Source: Candidatus Jorgensenbacteria bacterium RIFCSPLOWO2_01_FULL_45_25b
Lineage (GTDB): Bacteria; Patescibacteriota; Minisyncoccia; UBA6257; GWB1-50-10
DNA length: 38,954 nt
Direction: 5' to 3'
NCBI GenBank assembly: GCA_001781035.1
Contig: MFKK01000004.1
Coordinates: 1 to 38,954, forward strand
Part shown: positions 15,964 to 23,778 of the stretch, in pieces
Position numbering within the stretch: position 1 is the first letter of the stretch
How the letters are laid out: the number at the start of each line of letters is the position of its first letter
Made by a program: the position numbers and the translations under genes
Notes under the pieces: generated by a model
What the model was told of the DNA's origin: nothing
Seen by the model: only the letters and a program-made list of their open reading frames with translations
Databases searched by the model: none

Positions 15964-16264
15964 TGGCTCCCCGGGTAGGACTCGAACCTACAACCTATTG
16001 GTTACACGGAATCCATTACTTTCGTAACGGCGTGGACTATATCTTTGCCATATCTCGCCGAGGCGGGGCGCAGGCACTCTGGTATCTAGTCTCTACGGCG
16101 CTCCCCGCGATGAAACGAAGTTTCATTTTGCGGGGTTCCCTCGGTGTTGCCATCCCGCGAAAGCGGGGAAGGGTTCACCGATATCCCAGAGAGTTCATCC
16201 CAAGGTTTCCCTAGGGAGCTGCATTTTTCTACAGCCAACCGCTCTACCATTGAGCTACCGGGGA
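15964..16264 (-). tRNA. tRNA-Asn (anticodon GUU), split by a group I intron
   Basis: Exon 1 is 16231-16264 (TCCCCGG-TA-GCTC-AATGGTA-GAGC-G-GTTGG-CTGT). Exon 2 runs from 16004 to the end (TAACCAAT, variable loop AGGTT, T arm GTAGG-TTCGAGT-CCTAC, acceptor CCGGGGA, discriminator G). Joined, the anticodon loop is CTGTTAA, giving GUU for Asn. The trinucleotide CCA is encoded at 15964-15966. A tRNA-Tyr reading would need a different junction that breaks the splice rules. Promoter TTGCTA-17-TATAAA lies just upstream. Confidence 0.93.
16005..16230 (-). ncRNA. Group I intron (226 nt) in the tRNA-Asn anticodon
   Basis: It lies between U35 and U36. Exon 1 ends GGCUGU and pairs with the intron guide GCAGCU, leaving the required U-G pair at the 5' splice site. 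The last intron base is G. The core is recognisable: GGUG...CACC with GGCAACACCGA (P4-P5), the GC-rich P6 arm with ATGAAAC-TTCG-GTTTCAT, and the P7 strands GAGACTAGA and AAGATATAGTCC. No homing-endonuclease reading frame is present. It is small and predicted self-splicing. Confidence 0.88.
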
Positions 16265-16288
16265 ATATTCTTTTTTCTCACTTCATTA

Positions 16289-16317
16289 TTTATACTATTC
16301 ATCAAGTTTTTTAGCAA
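16289..16317 (-). promoter_or_regulatory. tRNA-Asn promoter
   Basis: Minus-strand TTGCTA (16312-16317), 17-base spacer, TATAAA (16289-16294), 24 bases upstream of the mature tRNA 5' end. Confidence 0.55.
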
Positions 16318-16347
16318 CAACCCTCGCGACCATCGTTTGTCCCACCT

Positions 16348-16401
16348 AAAACATTCCAACATTCTTGAGAATGTTGGAATGTTTTATTGGAGTGGTATAA
16401 T
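16348..16401 (+). promoter_or_regulatory. 38-bp palindrome and extended -10 of the winged-helix gene
   Basis: A perfect inverted repeat AAAACATTCCAACATTCT, TG, and complement (16348-16385) is followed by TGGTATAAT (TATAAT at 16396-16401, an extended -10). The palindrome covers where the -35 would lie, which is the classic place for a repressor operator. A 36-base exact copy lies at 16712-16747. Confidence 0.7.
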
Positions 16402-16456
16402 AAAAAGAAGGCGGACAAAAGAACAAATTAAAGAAAAACTAAACAAAAAAAGAAGC

Positions 16457-16732
16457 ATGAAAACAGCTAAACAAATTGAAAGGTATTTTAAAGGAGGAGC
16501 AAATCACCGCAGAATTGAAATATTGCTTCTCGCGGCAGAACGTCCAAATATGACAGTAGCTGGAATCACAGAAGAATTAAAAGGAAATTTTAAAACCATC
16601 TCCGAACACACAAGGCGACTTGTGCAAGCTGGTCTTTTGAATAAAGCGTATCAGGGGAGAAGCGTAGCCCACACTATTTCGCCCTACGGACAAAGATTTG
16701 TAAACTTTATAAAAACATTCCAACATTCTTGA
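16457..16732 (+). CDS. Winged-helix transcriptional regulator (ArsR-like)
   Basis: 91 residues from the ATG at 16457 (MKTAKQIERYFKGG). Upstream in-frame starts precede or overlap the TATAAT box. HRRIEILLLAAERPNMTVAGITEELKGNFKTISEHTRRLVQAGLLNKAYQGRSVAHTISPYG is replaced here by its parts: a helix HRRIEILLLAAE, the helix-turn-helix VAGITEELKGNFKTISEHTRR, and a wing AYQGRSVAHTISPYG. The same palindrome lies in its promoter and over its stop codon, so autoregulation through it is a natural inference. Confidence 0.75.
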   Translation: MKTAKQIERYFKGGANHRRIEILLLAAERPNMTVAGITEELKGNFKTISEHTRRLVQAGLLNKAYQGRSVAHTISPYGQRFVNFIKTFQHS

Positions 16733-16747
16733 GAATGTTGGAATGTT
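16712..16747. repeat. Second copy of the 36-base palindrome
   Basis: Identical over 36 bases to 16348-16383. It encodes the last codons of the regulator (KTFQHS) and lies 43 bases before the next gene. It may act as a second operator controlling that gene, or as a terminator hairpin; it lacks a T-run on the + strand. Confidence 0.75.
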
Positions 16748-16790
16748 AAAAAAGGTCGGAGAAATAAAATGATAGAGATGCTTATATATT

Positions 16791-17036
16791 ATGAAACAGA
16801 TAGGAAAAATCATCCATTATTACGATAAAATCGGGGTTGCGATTATAGAACTAAAAGCCGGACTGAAGGCTGGAGAGAATGTGCGAATTGAAAAAGACGG
16901 AGAGGGGTTTGAGGAGAAAGTTGAATCAATGCAGATAGACCACAAAGAAGTATCAAAAGCGAAGAAGGGAGATGTGGTGGGAATAAAAGTGAAGGAGCAT
17001 CCGAAAAATAATGCCGAAGTATATCTTTTAGACTAG
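16791..17036 (+). CDS. EF-Tu domain-2-like translation factor protein
   Basis: 81 residues. IGKIIHYYDKIGVAIIELKAGLKAGENVRI, split here as a strand pair IGKIIHYYDKIGVAIIEL and LKAGENVRIEKDG, is the beta-barrel pattern of translational GTPase domain 2. It ends with GDVVGIKVKEHPKNNAEVYLL. There is no GTPase domain. Small proteins of this kind are often annotated translation elongation factor-like; the function is unknown. The palindrome at 16712-16747 lies in its upstream region, linking it to the regulator before it. Confidence 0.8.
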   Translation: MKQIGKIIHYYDKIGVAIIELKAGLKAGENVRIEKDGEGFEEKVESMQIDHKEVSKAKKGDVVGIKVKEHPKNNAEVYLLD

Positions 17037-17058
17037 TGATTTATTAAAGAGGGAATAT

Positions 17059-17099
17059 AAAAAAATCGTGCCCCTCGCCTTATTCAGGTTCGGGGCGCG
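17059..17099 (-). terminator. Terminator of the small minus-strand gene
   Basis: On the minus strand CGCGCCCC pairs with GGGGCACG (one wobble) across an 18-base loop, followed by a run of seven T. The same GGGGCACG style is seen at the end of purC. Confidence 0.65.
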
Positions 17100-17108
17100 G
17101 GATGAGTT

Positions 17109-17219
17109 TTAGTGAACTCGTCGTATGCGAGGCATTGGGCGCTTTCTTCGAAACGCCAAGAGAAGCCCCGCGAGACCCAAAACAAAGATGATCGAGAGGG
17201 TGCTGAGAATCGGATTCAT
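17109..17219 (-). CDS. 36-residue single-TM protein, hypothetical
   Basis: Begins MNPILSTLSIIFVLGLAGLL and ends with a basic tail AFRRKRPMPRIRRVH: one TM helix and a positively charged end. TTGGAG lies 6 bases before the ATG and a terminator follows, so it looks like a real minor gene read from the minus strand. I recognise no family. The following region up to the plus-strand gene at 17329 contains no other gene. Confidence 0.45.
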   Translation of the reverse strand: MNPILSTLSIIFVLGLAGLLLAFRRKRPMPRIRRVH

Positions 17220-17328
17220 AACAATCTCCAATTCAAGACCGTGTTAAAGACTCTATTCTCACGTTGCTCCGTTCAACAATACTTGTCAACATTTCCAAAT
17301 AAAGAAAAAGTGTGGTATGCTAAATCTC

Positions 17329-17715
17329 ATGAAGAGGGCGACAATTATTCTCATTGTAATTCTTATATCCGTTGGGATGTTGGGAACGCTGATGTATCGG
17401 GAGGGCGCGGGGCACTCAAGCTGTATCGCCTCGGCCGTTCAAGGATATGCCTGTCCGGAGGGCGCGGGGCTCTTAGGCATCGCGAACTTTCACATAAAAG
17501 CCTTCCATGTATTTTCTCTCGCCTTGCTTGCCGCGGCAGTCTTCGCGCTTTTTTTCATAAAATCGTTTTTTCAAAACGAAATAGAAAGAAAAAAATCTTA
17601 TCTTTTAGTAAGAACATATGGAAAGAGAAATCTCTGGAATCAGACAATTCTTTCGTCGGAGGAGCAAGCGTACGCGTGGCATATAGCGCGCGAGCGTGTG
17701 CCGGAAGTTGAATAA
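17329..17715 (+). CDS. Two-TM membrane protein, hypothetical
   Basis: 128 residues from ATG 17329 (MKRATIILIVILISVGMLG). An ATG 12 bases earlier lies inside the TATGCT box that is the likely -10. TM1 is residues 4-22 and TM2 is around AFHVFSLALLAAAVFALFFI. The loop between holds C-x(8)-C (SSCIASAVQGYACPEG). I do not recognise the family. It is the first gene upstream of the thiol/copper cluster and is closed off by a hairpin. Confidence 0.6.
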   Translation: MKRATIILIVILISVGMLGTLMYREGAGHSSCIASAVQGYACPEGAGLLGIANFHIKAFHVFSLALLAAAVFALFFIKSFFQNEIERKKSYLLVRTYGKRNLWNQTILSSEEQAYAWHIARERVPEVE

Positions 17716-17719
17716 CCGC

Positions 17720-17756
17720 GAAGAGGAAACGCGAAATGTTAAAAGCGCGCCTCTTC
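17720..17756 (+). terminator. Hairpin terminator after the two-TM gene
   Basis: GAAGAGG (17720-17726) pairs with CCTCTTC (17750-17756) around an inner CGCG-containing loop, followed by ATTTATAA. Moderate. Confidence 0.5.
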
Positions 17757-17809
17757 ATTTATAACCCGTATAAGCGCGGGATTTTTGTTATATTGATATA
17801 GTAAAACAT

Positions 17810-18307
17810 ATGAAAAAAACAATACCAATAAGCATAGGAATCATCGTTCTGCTCGGAGCGCTGTTCTTTTTTGGGAAGCAGAGCTCGGAGCAAACGAAAG
17901 AAAATGACACGGGAGCGCAAGAAGAAACGGCAATAGAAACAAGTGAAAGCTCTTTTGATTTCGGAACAATCTCTATGGCAAAAGGAAAAGTTTCGCGAAT
18001 CTTCAAGATAAAAAACGCGGGCGCGGAATCAATAGGATTGAAAAAACTCTACACCTCCTGCATGTGCACAACCGCGTCATATAAAAAAGGAGAAGAAAAG
18101 AGGGGGCCGTTTGGCATGCCGGGACATGGAATAGTGCCTCCGCTTGGAGTAGAGCTTGGTTCAAATGAGGAGGCGGAAGTTGAAGTTGTGTTTGACCCGG
18201 CGGCGCATGGCCCTGCCGGTGTTGGTATGATAGAACGAGTAGTAACGTTTGAAACCGAAAGCGGGAAGGTCGTGAATCTGGGTATTAAGGCAAACGTAAC
18301 GCCGTAA
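17810..18307 (+). CDS. DUF1573 domain protein, membrane-anchored
   Basis: 165 residues. A TM anchor (PISIGIIVLLGALFFFG) is followed by an acidic linker and a DUF1573 Ig-like domain: SFDFGTISMAKGKVSRIFKIKN, KKLYTSCMCTTASY with its conserved Cys pair, and VVFDPAAHGPAG. DUF1573 domains are extracytoplasmic and often sit beside thiol-redox genes. Here the ccdA-type gene starts 3 bases downstream. TATAGT and AAAACATATG precede the start; no Shine-Dalgarno. Confidence 0.85.
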   Translation: MKKTIPISIGIIVLLGALFFFGKQSSEQTKENDTGAQEETAIETSESSFDFGTISMAKGKVSRIFKIKNAGAESIGLKKLYTSCMCTTASYKKGEEKRGPFGMPGHGIVPPLGVELGSNEEAEVEVVFDPAAHGPAGVGMIERVVTFETESGKVVNLGIKANVTP

Positions 18308-18310
18308 AAC

Positions 18311-19093
18311 ATGAAAAAAACAATCTACTATTGGATGGGAGGAATACTGCTCTTCGCGGGCGTCTTCGCTTTCTTTCGTCTGATGCCAATCGGACAAAGC
18401 ATGCTTTGGAATGTAAGCGATGGGGGAAAGATGATACTCCCGCTCGTTCTCGTTTCCGCGCTGATTGACAGCATCAACCCCTGCGCCTTCTCGGTGCTTC
18501 TTCTCACAATCGCCTTTCTGATGAGTATCGGGAAGGGGAAGAGGGAAATGTGGAAGATAGGAGGAGTGTACATAGCGGGTCTCTACGCCTCATATCTTCT
18601 CATCGGTCTTGGTATTCTGCGCGCGCTTCATATTCTGAATACGCCGCACTTTATGGCAAAAGCAGGCGCGGTTTTGCTTATCGTGCTGGGAGGAATTCAG
18701 CTTATTGGCCACTATCTGCCCGCCTTTCCAATTCGTCTTCGGATTCCAAAGAAAAGCCATGAGTTAATCGGGAAGCTTATGGAAAAAGCCTCTATCCCGA
18801 CGGCTTTTCTTCTGGGAATTTTGGTTGGTATATGCGAGTTTCCGTGCACGGGAGGCCCCTATCTTATGATATTAGGACTTCTTCACGACACGGCATCATA
18901 CACGAAAGGATTTGCGTACCTCCTCATCTATAACGTCGTATTCGTCTCTCCGCTCATTTTAGTTCTTGGTCTCGCGGGGAATAAGTCGGTATTGGGAAAG
19001 GTTGAAGAGTGGAAACAGCAACACATGGGGATGGTAAAGATGGTGGGAGGAATAGTAGCGATACTTCTCGGCGCGCTTATCTTTATCCTCTAA
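18311..19093 (+). CDS. CcdA/DsbD-type thiol electron transporter
   Basis: 260 residues with about seven TM helices. The redox motifs of the CcdA family are present: ALIDSINPCAF with Cys58, and GICEFPCTGGPY with Cys175 and Cys179. CcdA moves electrons from cytoplasmic thioredoxin across the membrane to reduce extracytoplasmic thiols. Its neighbours fit this role: a DUF1573 protein upstream and a membrane-anchored thioredoxin two genes downstream. There are no cytochrome c genes in the window, so a more general thiol or copper-related job is inferred. Confidence 0.9.
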   Translation: MKKTIYYWMGGILLFAGVFAFFRLMPIGQSMLWNVSDGGKMILPLVLVSALIDSINPCAFSVLLLTIAFLMSIGKGKREMWKIGGVYIAGLYASYLLIGLGILRALHILNTPHFMAKAGAVLLIVLGGIQLIGHYLPAFPIRLRIPKKSHELIGKLMEKASIPTAFLLGILVGICEFPCTGGPYLMILGLLHDTASYTKGFAYLLIYNVVFVSPLILVLGLAGNKSVLGKVEEWKQQHMGMVKMVGGIVAILLGALIFIL

Positions 19094-19097
19094 ATAT

Positions 19098-19592
19098 ATG
19101 AATGAAGACCAATTCGGAAAACTTATAGAAAAAATAGAAGCCGCGAAAAAGGGGGCGGGCGTAGATCTTTCAAAAGACGAAGATCTCGCGATTGCCGTGA
19201 TGAATCTCATAAGCCTTGAAGAGCACTTTTTCTTCACGCGGCAAAAAACGGGAAAGGATGAGTATCTTGACCTCCTGAAAGAAACACGCGAGGCGCGAAA
19301 GTTCTTTTTGGGAAAGATGATTCAAAAACATGAGGGCGAAACTTGGTGTATCTCAAAACATCTTCTCTCTACAGCCATGCGCCTCATAGAAGTAGGGACG
19401 AAGCTGAAAAACGACGGAAAAGACAAAGAAGCGAAAGAAACGTTTGATTATGCCTACAAGATGTGGGGAATGTTTTGGGGACTAAGGCTAAAACTTGTGG
19501 AAATAGAAGACATAAAAAAGGAAGGGGAAGATGAAAAGCCGTGGACGCTAAAAGACATCGTAAGCAAGCTGGTGAATTGTTGCGATGAATAA
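19098..19592 (+). CDS. Conserved helical protein in the thiol/copper cluster
   Basis: 164 residues, soluble and helical. A central stretch SLEEHFFFTRQKTGKDEYLDLLKETREARKFF, seen in parts as LEEHFFFTRQKTGKDE and LLKETREARKFFLGKM, leads into ETWCISKHLLSTAMRLIEVG and a C-terminal NCCDE. The CISKH and CC motifs could bind a metal or form disulfides. I do not recognise a named family. It starts 4 bases after the ccdA-type gene and belongs to the same unit. Confidence 0.6.
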   Translation: MNEDQFGKLIEKIEAAKKGAGVDLSKDEDLAIAVMNLISLEEHFFFTRQKTGKDEYLDLLKETREARKFFLGKMIQKHEGETWCISKHLLSTAMRLIEVGTKLKNDGKDKEAKETFDYAYKMWGMFWGLRLKLVEIEDIKKEGEDEKPWTLKDIVSKLVNCCDE

Positions 19593-19606
19593 AAAAATGT
19601 AATCGT

Positions 19607-20005
19607 ATGACGAATCATTCTCAAAAACTTCTGACTCTAACAAGCGTGGCGGGCATAATCGGATTGCTGATGTTTGTGATGTGGTTCTTCTCCCGCCCCA
19701 AAACCGTCTATGGAAATCTAGATAAATTTGCCACTTGCCTTACGGAGAAGGAAGTAACTATGTATGGCGCATACTGGTGTCCGCACTGCGCGGACCAGAA
19801 AGAACTCTTCGGCTCGGCGTTCAAAAATGTAAATTATGTTGAATGCACCGAGGAGATAAAAACCTGTCTTGAAAAAAAAGTGGATGGGTATCCCACATGG
19901 ATATTCAAAAACGGAGAGCGTCTTGTAGGAAAATATCCGCTTGAAACGCTCGCGGAAAAAAGTGGATGCGATATTAAAGCAACATTATATGGAAAAAACA
20001 AATAA
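19607..20005 (+). CDS. Membrane-anchored thioredoxin-like protein
   Basis: 132 residues. A TM helix (LTSVAGIIGLLMFVMWFF, about 11-28) is followed by a thioredoxin fold with active site YWCPHCADQ (Cys58, Cys61) and the cis-Pro region DGYPTWIF. It resembles the thioredoxin part of VKOR-type fusions. The next gene begins inside its last 17 bases. With the CcdA-type protein it likely makes an outward thiol relay. Confidence 0.88.
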   Translation: MTNHSQKLLTLTSVAGIIGLLMFVMWFFSRPKTVYGNLDKFATCLTEKEVTMYGAYWCPHCADQKELFGSAFKNVNYVECTEEIKTCLEKKVDGYPTWIFKNGERLVGKYPLETLAEKSGCDIKATLYGKNK

Positions 20006-20843
20006 CACCTTAACATATATAAGCATCGTTATAGCCCTCTTCTTTATCGGAGCGGCAGTTATTTGGGGAGGAAGGGGAGAGAGTGTCGCGCAAAAAAGAG
20101 GGGAAGGGGCGTATGAAGAACCAAAAGAGGAAGAGGTGATACTGCCCATCACATGGGGCGCGATTGGTTCGCGTCTTGTAAGCGAAGGCGTGATAGATAA
20201 GGAAAAATGGAACGAGCTTTACGTGGGGCGCGAAGAAGAAAAAGCCGAAGCGCTAACATGGCTGGAGCCAACCGAAGAACGCATAACGATGACGAAAAAG
20301 AACGCGAACACGCTTCTGAACATTCTTTGGGCGTTTGGCCTCGCGAATAAAAATCAAATTTTGGAAGAAGGAGAGATGATGGATAAGGAATACGGCGGAG
20401 CGGGAAATTTTGCCTCAACCGGCGGTTGGACGCTCGCGAAAGGAGACGCGATGGAGCACTACTCAACGCATCGGTTTGTTGAACTAAACGAAAGCGAACA
20501 AAATCTCGTCGCGCGCGTGGCGGGAGGCATTTATCGCCCGTGTTGCGGAAACTCAACCCACTTTCCCGATTGCAATCATGGCATGGCAATGCTCGGGCTT
20601 CTGGAACTTATGGCAAAAGAGGGAGTATCGGAAAAAGAAATGTACGAGGTGGCGCTCAAGGTAAACAGTCTTTGGTTTCCGGGCGTATATGAAAACATCG
20701 CGGAGTACATGCAGTTAAAAAACATAGAGCAAGACCCTCAAAAAATGCTGGGATACGACTTCTCAAGCGCCTCGGGGTATCGGAACGTGCAGAACGCGAT
20801 AACTCCAAAGAAACAGGAAGGAGGGGGCGGATGCGGAGTCTGA
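19989..20843 (+). CDS. Unknown membrane protein with CC-x(8)-C-x-H motif
   Basis: 284 residues from the ATG at 19989, which begins a clear TM segment ([20 protein letters not shown]). The soluble part has a striking motif [20 protein letters not shown] (Cys185, Cys186, Cys195, His197), a possible metal site. The tail is GGGGCGV. The flanking genes are thiol-redox and copper export, and copA follows after 7 bases. I know similar hypothetical proteins only as neighbours of copper ATPases in CPR, so a copper-handling role is inferred. The overlap with the thioredoxin gene suggests coupled translation. Confidence 0.7.
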   Translation: MEKTNNTLTYISIVIALFFIGAAVIWGGRGESVAQKRGEGAYEEPKEEEVILPITWGAIGSRLVSEGVIDKEKWNELYVGREEEKAEALTWLEPTEERITMTKKNANTLLNILWAFGLANKNQILEEGEMMDKEYGGAGNFASTGGWTLAKGDAMEHYSTHRFVELNESEQNLVARVAGGIYRPCCGNSTHFPDCNHGMAMLGLLELMAKEGVSEKEMYEVALKVNSLWFPGVYENIAEYMQLKNIEQDPQKMLGYDFSSASGYRNVQNAITPKKQEGGGGCGV

Positions 20844-20850
20844 TAACAAC

Positions 20851-23148
20851 ATGGAAGAACAAATATCCCCAAGTCCCGTTAGAAATGTCATTTCTAACGG
20901 GACAAGTGAAAAAAGAGTGTTTAGGGTGCGGGGAATGCACTGCGTTTCCTGTTCAAAAACAATAGAGCAGGTACTCCAAAAAGTAGCGGGAGTAGAAAGC
21001 GTCTCGGTGAACTCCGTATCCGAAGAAGCGCGTATTGAGTGCGCCAAAGAAACGAAAGACGAAGAATTGAAGCAAGCGGTAAAAAAAGCCGGATACGCGC
21101 TTGTGGAAAAAAAAGAAGAAGGCTTGGCAAACGCCCAACCAAAAGAAGGCCATGACCACGGGAGCATGATGGAAGGAGCCGAACTGCGCCTCCTTCGCCG
21201 AAAGCTTATAGCGGGAATCATACTCTCCATACCGATAGCGATTGGAAGCTTCCCGGAACTCTTTCCGTTTATTAAAACGCTTGAAGAACAAACGCGCCTT
21301 TCTCTTCTCGCGCTTCTCGCGACCCCCGTTGAGTGGTGGGTTGGCTTTCAATTTTGGCGGGGAGCGTGGTACGCCCTAAAGCAAGGGAAGGCGAACATGG
21401 ATACGCTCGTTGCTTTAGGAACGGGAGCGGCCTACTTCTTCAGCCTCTTCATAACGGCAAAAAAACTTCTGGGAAGCTCGGAGTTGGAAACATATTTTGA
21501 TGCTGGAGCGGTCGTTATCACGCTCATCGTTCTCGGTCGCTACATGGAAGCAAAAGCGAAAGGGAAGGCAAGCGAGGCGATTAAAAAACTTCTGCGCCTG
21601 CAGGCAAAATCGGCTCATGTTCTGCGCGACGGAAAAGAACTTGATGTAAAGATGGAAGATATTGTAGTGGGACATGTGATTCGCGTTCGTCCGGGAGAAA
21701 AAATACCCGTAGACGGAGTGATAACGGAAGGAGCTACCTCTATTGATGAATCAATGGCAACGGGCGAATCGGTTCCATCGGACAAAAAAACAGGAGACGA
21801 GGTGATTGGAAGCACGGTCAATCTTACGGGCTCCTTTCTCTTTCGCGCAACTAAAATAGGGAAGGATACCTTCCTCGCGCGCGTGATTCAGCTTGTGGAA
21901 AACGCGCAACATTCAAAAGCGCCAATCCAGCGTCTCGCGGATAAGATTACCGGTGTTTTTGTGCCGATCGTGCTTCTTGTCGCGCTCGGAACGTTCGCGA
22001 TATGGATATTTATTGGTCCCGAACCGCGCCTGAATTTCGCGCTCGTAAACGCGATTGCTGTTCTCGTGATTGCCTGTCCCTGCGCTTTGGGGCTCGCGAC
22101 CCCAACTGCGATTATGGTGGGAACGGGAAAGAGTGGAGAACACGGCATCATCATACGCGACGCGGAAGCGCTTGAGCTTGCGGGGAAGGCGGATATTGTG
22201 GTTTTAGATAAAACAGGAACAATCACAAAGGGGGAGCCGAAGGTAACAGATACTATCGGAGAAGAGAACACCCTCTCTCTCGCCGTCTCGCTTGAGTATC
22301 ACTCCGAACATCCGATCGCGAAGGCGATTCTGCAAAAAGCAAAAGAAAAAGGAATAAAAATCATTGAAGCAAAAGAAGTAAGAGCAGTATCAGGCAAGGG
22401 GTTGCGAGGAAAAGACGCGGAGGGAAGAGAAATAATGCTTGGGAAACCCGCGTTTATAATAGAAGAAGGAGGAATGATAAGCGACGAGATAAAAAATCAG
22501 ATAGAAAAATTTGAAAGCGAAGGAAAGACGGTGATGTGTCTCGCGGTAAGGCAAAATACGCTTGATGTAAAAGGAGTAATAGCCGTTCGGGATGAACCAA
22601 AACCGAACGCCCGCGAAGCCATAGAAAAACTGAAAAAACTCGGCAAGGAAGTGTGGATGATGACGGGAGATAATAAGCGCACGGCAGAGGCAATCGCGGA
22701 GCAGGTGGGGATTGAAAACAAAAACGTCTTATCGGGCGTCCTTCCCGAACAAAAATCCGAAAAAATCAAGGAACTCCAAAAAAATAAGCTGGTGGCGATG
22801 GTTGGCGACGGCATAAATGACGCGCCCGCCTTAACGCAGGCAAACATAGGCATCGCGATTGGAACAGGAACGGATATCGCGATTGAGTCGGGAGACATAA
22901 CGCTCGTATCAGGCGACCCGATAGGAATCTGGAAGGCGATGATGATAAGCAAGGCAACCCTGCGAAATATCAAACAAAATCTCTTTTGGGCGTATATCTA
23001 CAACCTTCTTCTTATCCCCATAGCGGCGGGCATACTCTTTCCGATAAACGGAACGCTCCTAAATCCCGTTCTCGCGGGCGGAGCAATGGCGATAAGCTCA
23101 TTATCGGTGGTAGTAAACTCACTGCGGTTAAAAAGAGTAAAGATATAA
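20851..23148 (+). CDS. copA: Copper-transporting P-type ATPase
   Basis: 765 residues. An N-terminal HMA domain binds copper through GMHCVSC (Cys31, Cys34). The PIB-1 transport signature CPC (Cys409, Cys411) is in TM6, YN (YIYNLL) and MxxSS (MAISSL) in the last TM helices. The phosphorylated Asp453 is in [11 protein letters not shown], with TGES near 300, HP in SEHPIAK, and TGDNKRTA plus [10 protein letters not shown]. It exports Cu(I) from the cytoplasm. Codons 8-18 are encoded by a 31-base palindrome, an unusual in-frame element. It ends the thiol/copper run before a Met-rich protein. Confidence 0.95.
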   Translation: MEEQISPSPVRNVISNGTSEKRVFRVRGMHCVSCSKTIEQVLQKVAGVESVSVNSVSEEARIECAKETKDEELKQAVKKAGYALVEKKEEGLANAQPKEGHDHGSMMEGAELRLLRRKLIAGIILSIPIAIGSFPELFPFIKTLEEQTRLSLLALLATPVEWWVGFQFWRGAWYALKQGKANMDTLVALGTGAAYFFSLFITAKKLLGSSELETYFDAGAVVITLIVLGRYMEAKAKGKASEAIKKLLRLQAKSAHVLRDGKELDVKMEDIVVGHVIRVRPGEKIPVDGVITEGATSIDESMATGESVPSDKKTGDEVIGSTVNLTGSFLFRATKIGKDTFLARVIQLVENAQHSKAPIQRLADKITGVFVPIVLLVALGTFAIWIFIGPEPRLNFALVNAIAVLVIACPCALGLATPTAIMVGTGKSGEHGIIIRDAEALELAGKADIVVLDKTGTITKGEPKVTDTIGEENTLSLAVSLEYHSEHPIAKAILQKAKEKGIKIIEAKEVRAVSGKGLRGKDAEGREIMLGKPAFIIEEGGMISDEIKNQIEKFESEGKTVMCLAVRQNTLDVKGVIAVRDEPKPNAREAIEKLKKLGKEVWMMTGDNKRTAEAIAEQVGIENKNVLSGVLPEQKSEKIKELQKNKLVAMVGDGINDAPALTQANIGIAIGTGTDIAIESGDITLVSGDPIGIWKAMMISKATLRNIKQNLFWAYIYNLLLIPIAAGILFPINGTLLNPVLAGGAMAISSLSVVVNSLRLKRVKI
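20873..20903. repeat. 31-base perfect palindrome inside copA
   Basis: GTCCCGTTAGAAATG, T, and the exact complement (15-1-15) encode residues VRNVISNGT before the HMA domain. The strand symmetry is far beyond coding need. It looks like a small palindromic element accepted in frame, with GTTAGAAAT cores of a type I associate with CPR intergenic repeats. Confidence 0.75.
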
Positions 23149-23149
23149 T

Positions 23150-23171
23150 TTTTGGACGTCAGACGTCAAAA
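23150..23171. promoter_or_regulatory. GACGTC-A-GACGTC palindrome after copA
   Basis: TTTTGGACGTC and GACGTCAAAA around a central A, just after the copA stop and before the Met-rich gene. It could be an operator for the second gene or a weak terminator. A/T-rich sequence ATAAATATATATAT follows before the ATG and may hold the -10. Confidence 0.45.
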
Positions 23172-23226
23172 GATTAGATTTATTAATAAAAACAGAAAAG
23201 GTCGTGGCATAAATATATATATTGAT

Positions 23227-23697
23227 ATGAAAAAACTACTTTTCGTTGGAACAGTAATCGCCGTAATAGTTCTGGCGATTGGAGCAAGCGCGCATGGCCC
23301 CGCGAGCTGGGGTGATGTGAAGGGAGGAGAAGGAATGATGAGATATATAGAGGATAAGGCAATCGGGTCTGCGGATACGCATGAAGAGATGGAAGAGTTA
23401 ATGGAAAAAATGATAGGAGGAACGCTTACCGAAGAAGAGGCGGGAAAAATGGTTGAATTCATGCGCGGAAACGCCGGCTCTTTTGGCATGATGCTTGCTC
23501 GTCAAAATAGTAACGAGGGAAAAATAGGAAAAAATAAGAATACTGGCGATTGGGGAATGATGGGTAGCTGGGGAGGAGGGAATTCGTGGTGGAATTTCAG
23601 CTGGTTTTTCTTAATACATATCGTAAGCTTCATTCTTGTTTGGACATTTCTGGGTATGGGCACTCTCGCTTTCTGGAAATGGGTTCAGAAAAAATAG
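23227..23697 (+). CDS. Secreted Met-rich protein with C-terminal TM
   Basis: 156 residues. A signal peptide (KKLLFVGTVIAVIVLAIGASA) and a C-terminal TM helix (FFLIHIVSFILVWTFLGMG) flank a region rich in Met, Glu and Gly (GGEGMMRYIEDK, MEELMEKMIGG, EEEAGKMVEFM, and W/G-rich DWGMMGSWGGG). Met-rich extracytoplasmic proteins often bind copper(I). Its place after copA supports a copper role but does not prove it. The ATG chosen starts the signal peptide; upstream in-frame codons cover the palindrome. A strong terminator follows. Confidence 0.65.
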   Translation: MKKLLFVGTVIAVIVLAIGASAHGPASWGDVKGGEGMMRYIEDKAIGSADTHEEMEELMEKMIGGTLTEEEAGKMVEFMRGNAGSFGMMLARQNSNEGKIGKNKNTGDWGMMGSWGGGNSWWNFSWFFLIHIVSFILVWTFLGMGTLAFWKWVQKK

Positions 23698-23716
23698 ATT
23701 TTTCTGATGGAGAAAA

Positions 23717-23745
23717 AAAACGCGCGGCAGTTTCCCGCGCGTTTT
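23717..23745 (+). terminator. Terminator after the copper cluster
   Basis: AAAACGCGCGG pairs with CCGCGCGTTTT across loop CAGTTTC, with GTGTTTG after. It separates the copper genes from the kinase. Confidence 0.85.
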
Positions 23746-23778
23746 GTGTTTGTAAATGGAGAGAGATACAATAAACGC

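Noticed and set aside
15963-16214. Reading frame inside the tRNA-Asn intron as a homing endonuclease
   Set aside because: It starts in the tRNA T arm and has no LAGLIDADG, HNH or GIY-YIG motif; it is a shadow of RNA structure.
15964-16264. tRNA-Tyr (GUA) reading of the split tRNA
   Set aside because: It needs an intron not ending in G and lacks the long variable arm of bacterial tRNA-Tyr; the Asn junction obeys group I rules.
16250-16456. Longer N-terminus for the winged-helix regulator
   Set aside because: It would begin inside the tRNA-Asn gene and run through the palindrome and the TATAAT box.
17112-17711. 199-codon plus-strand frame
   Set aside because: It overlaps the two-TM gene in another frame, has no domain, and covers the small minus-strand gene.
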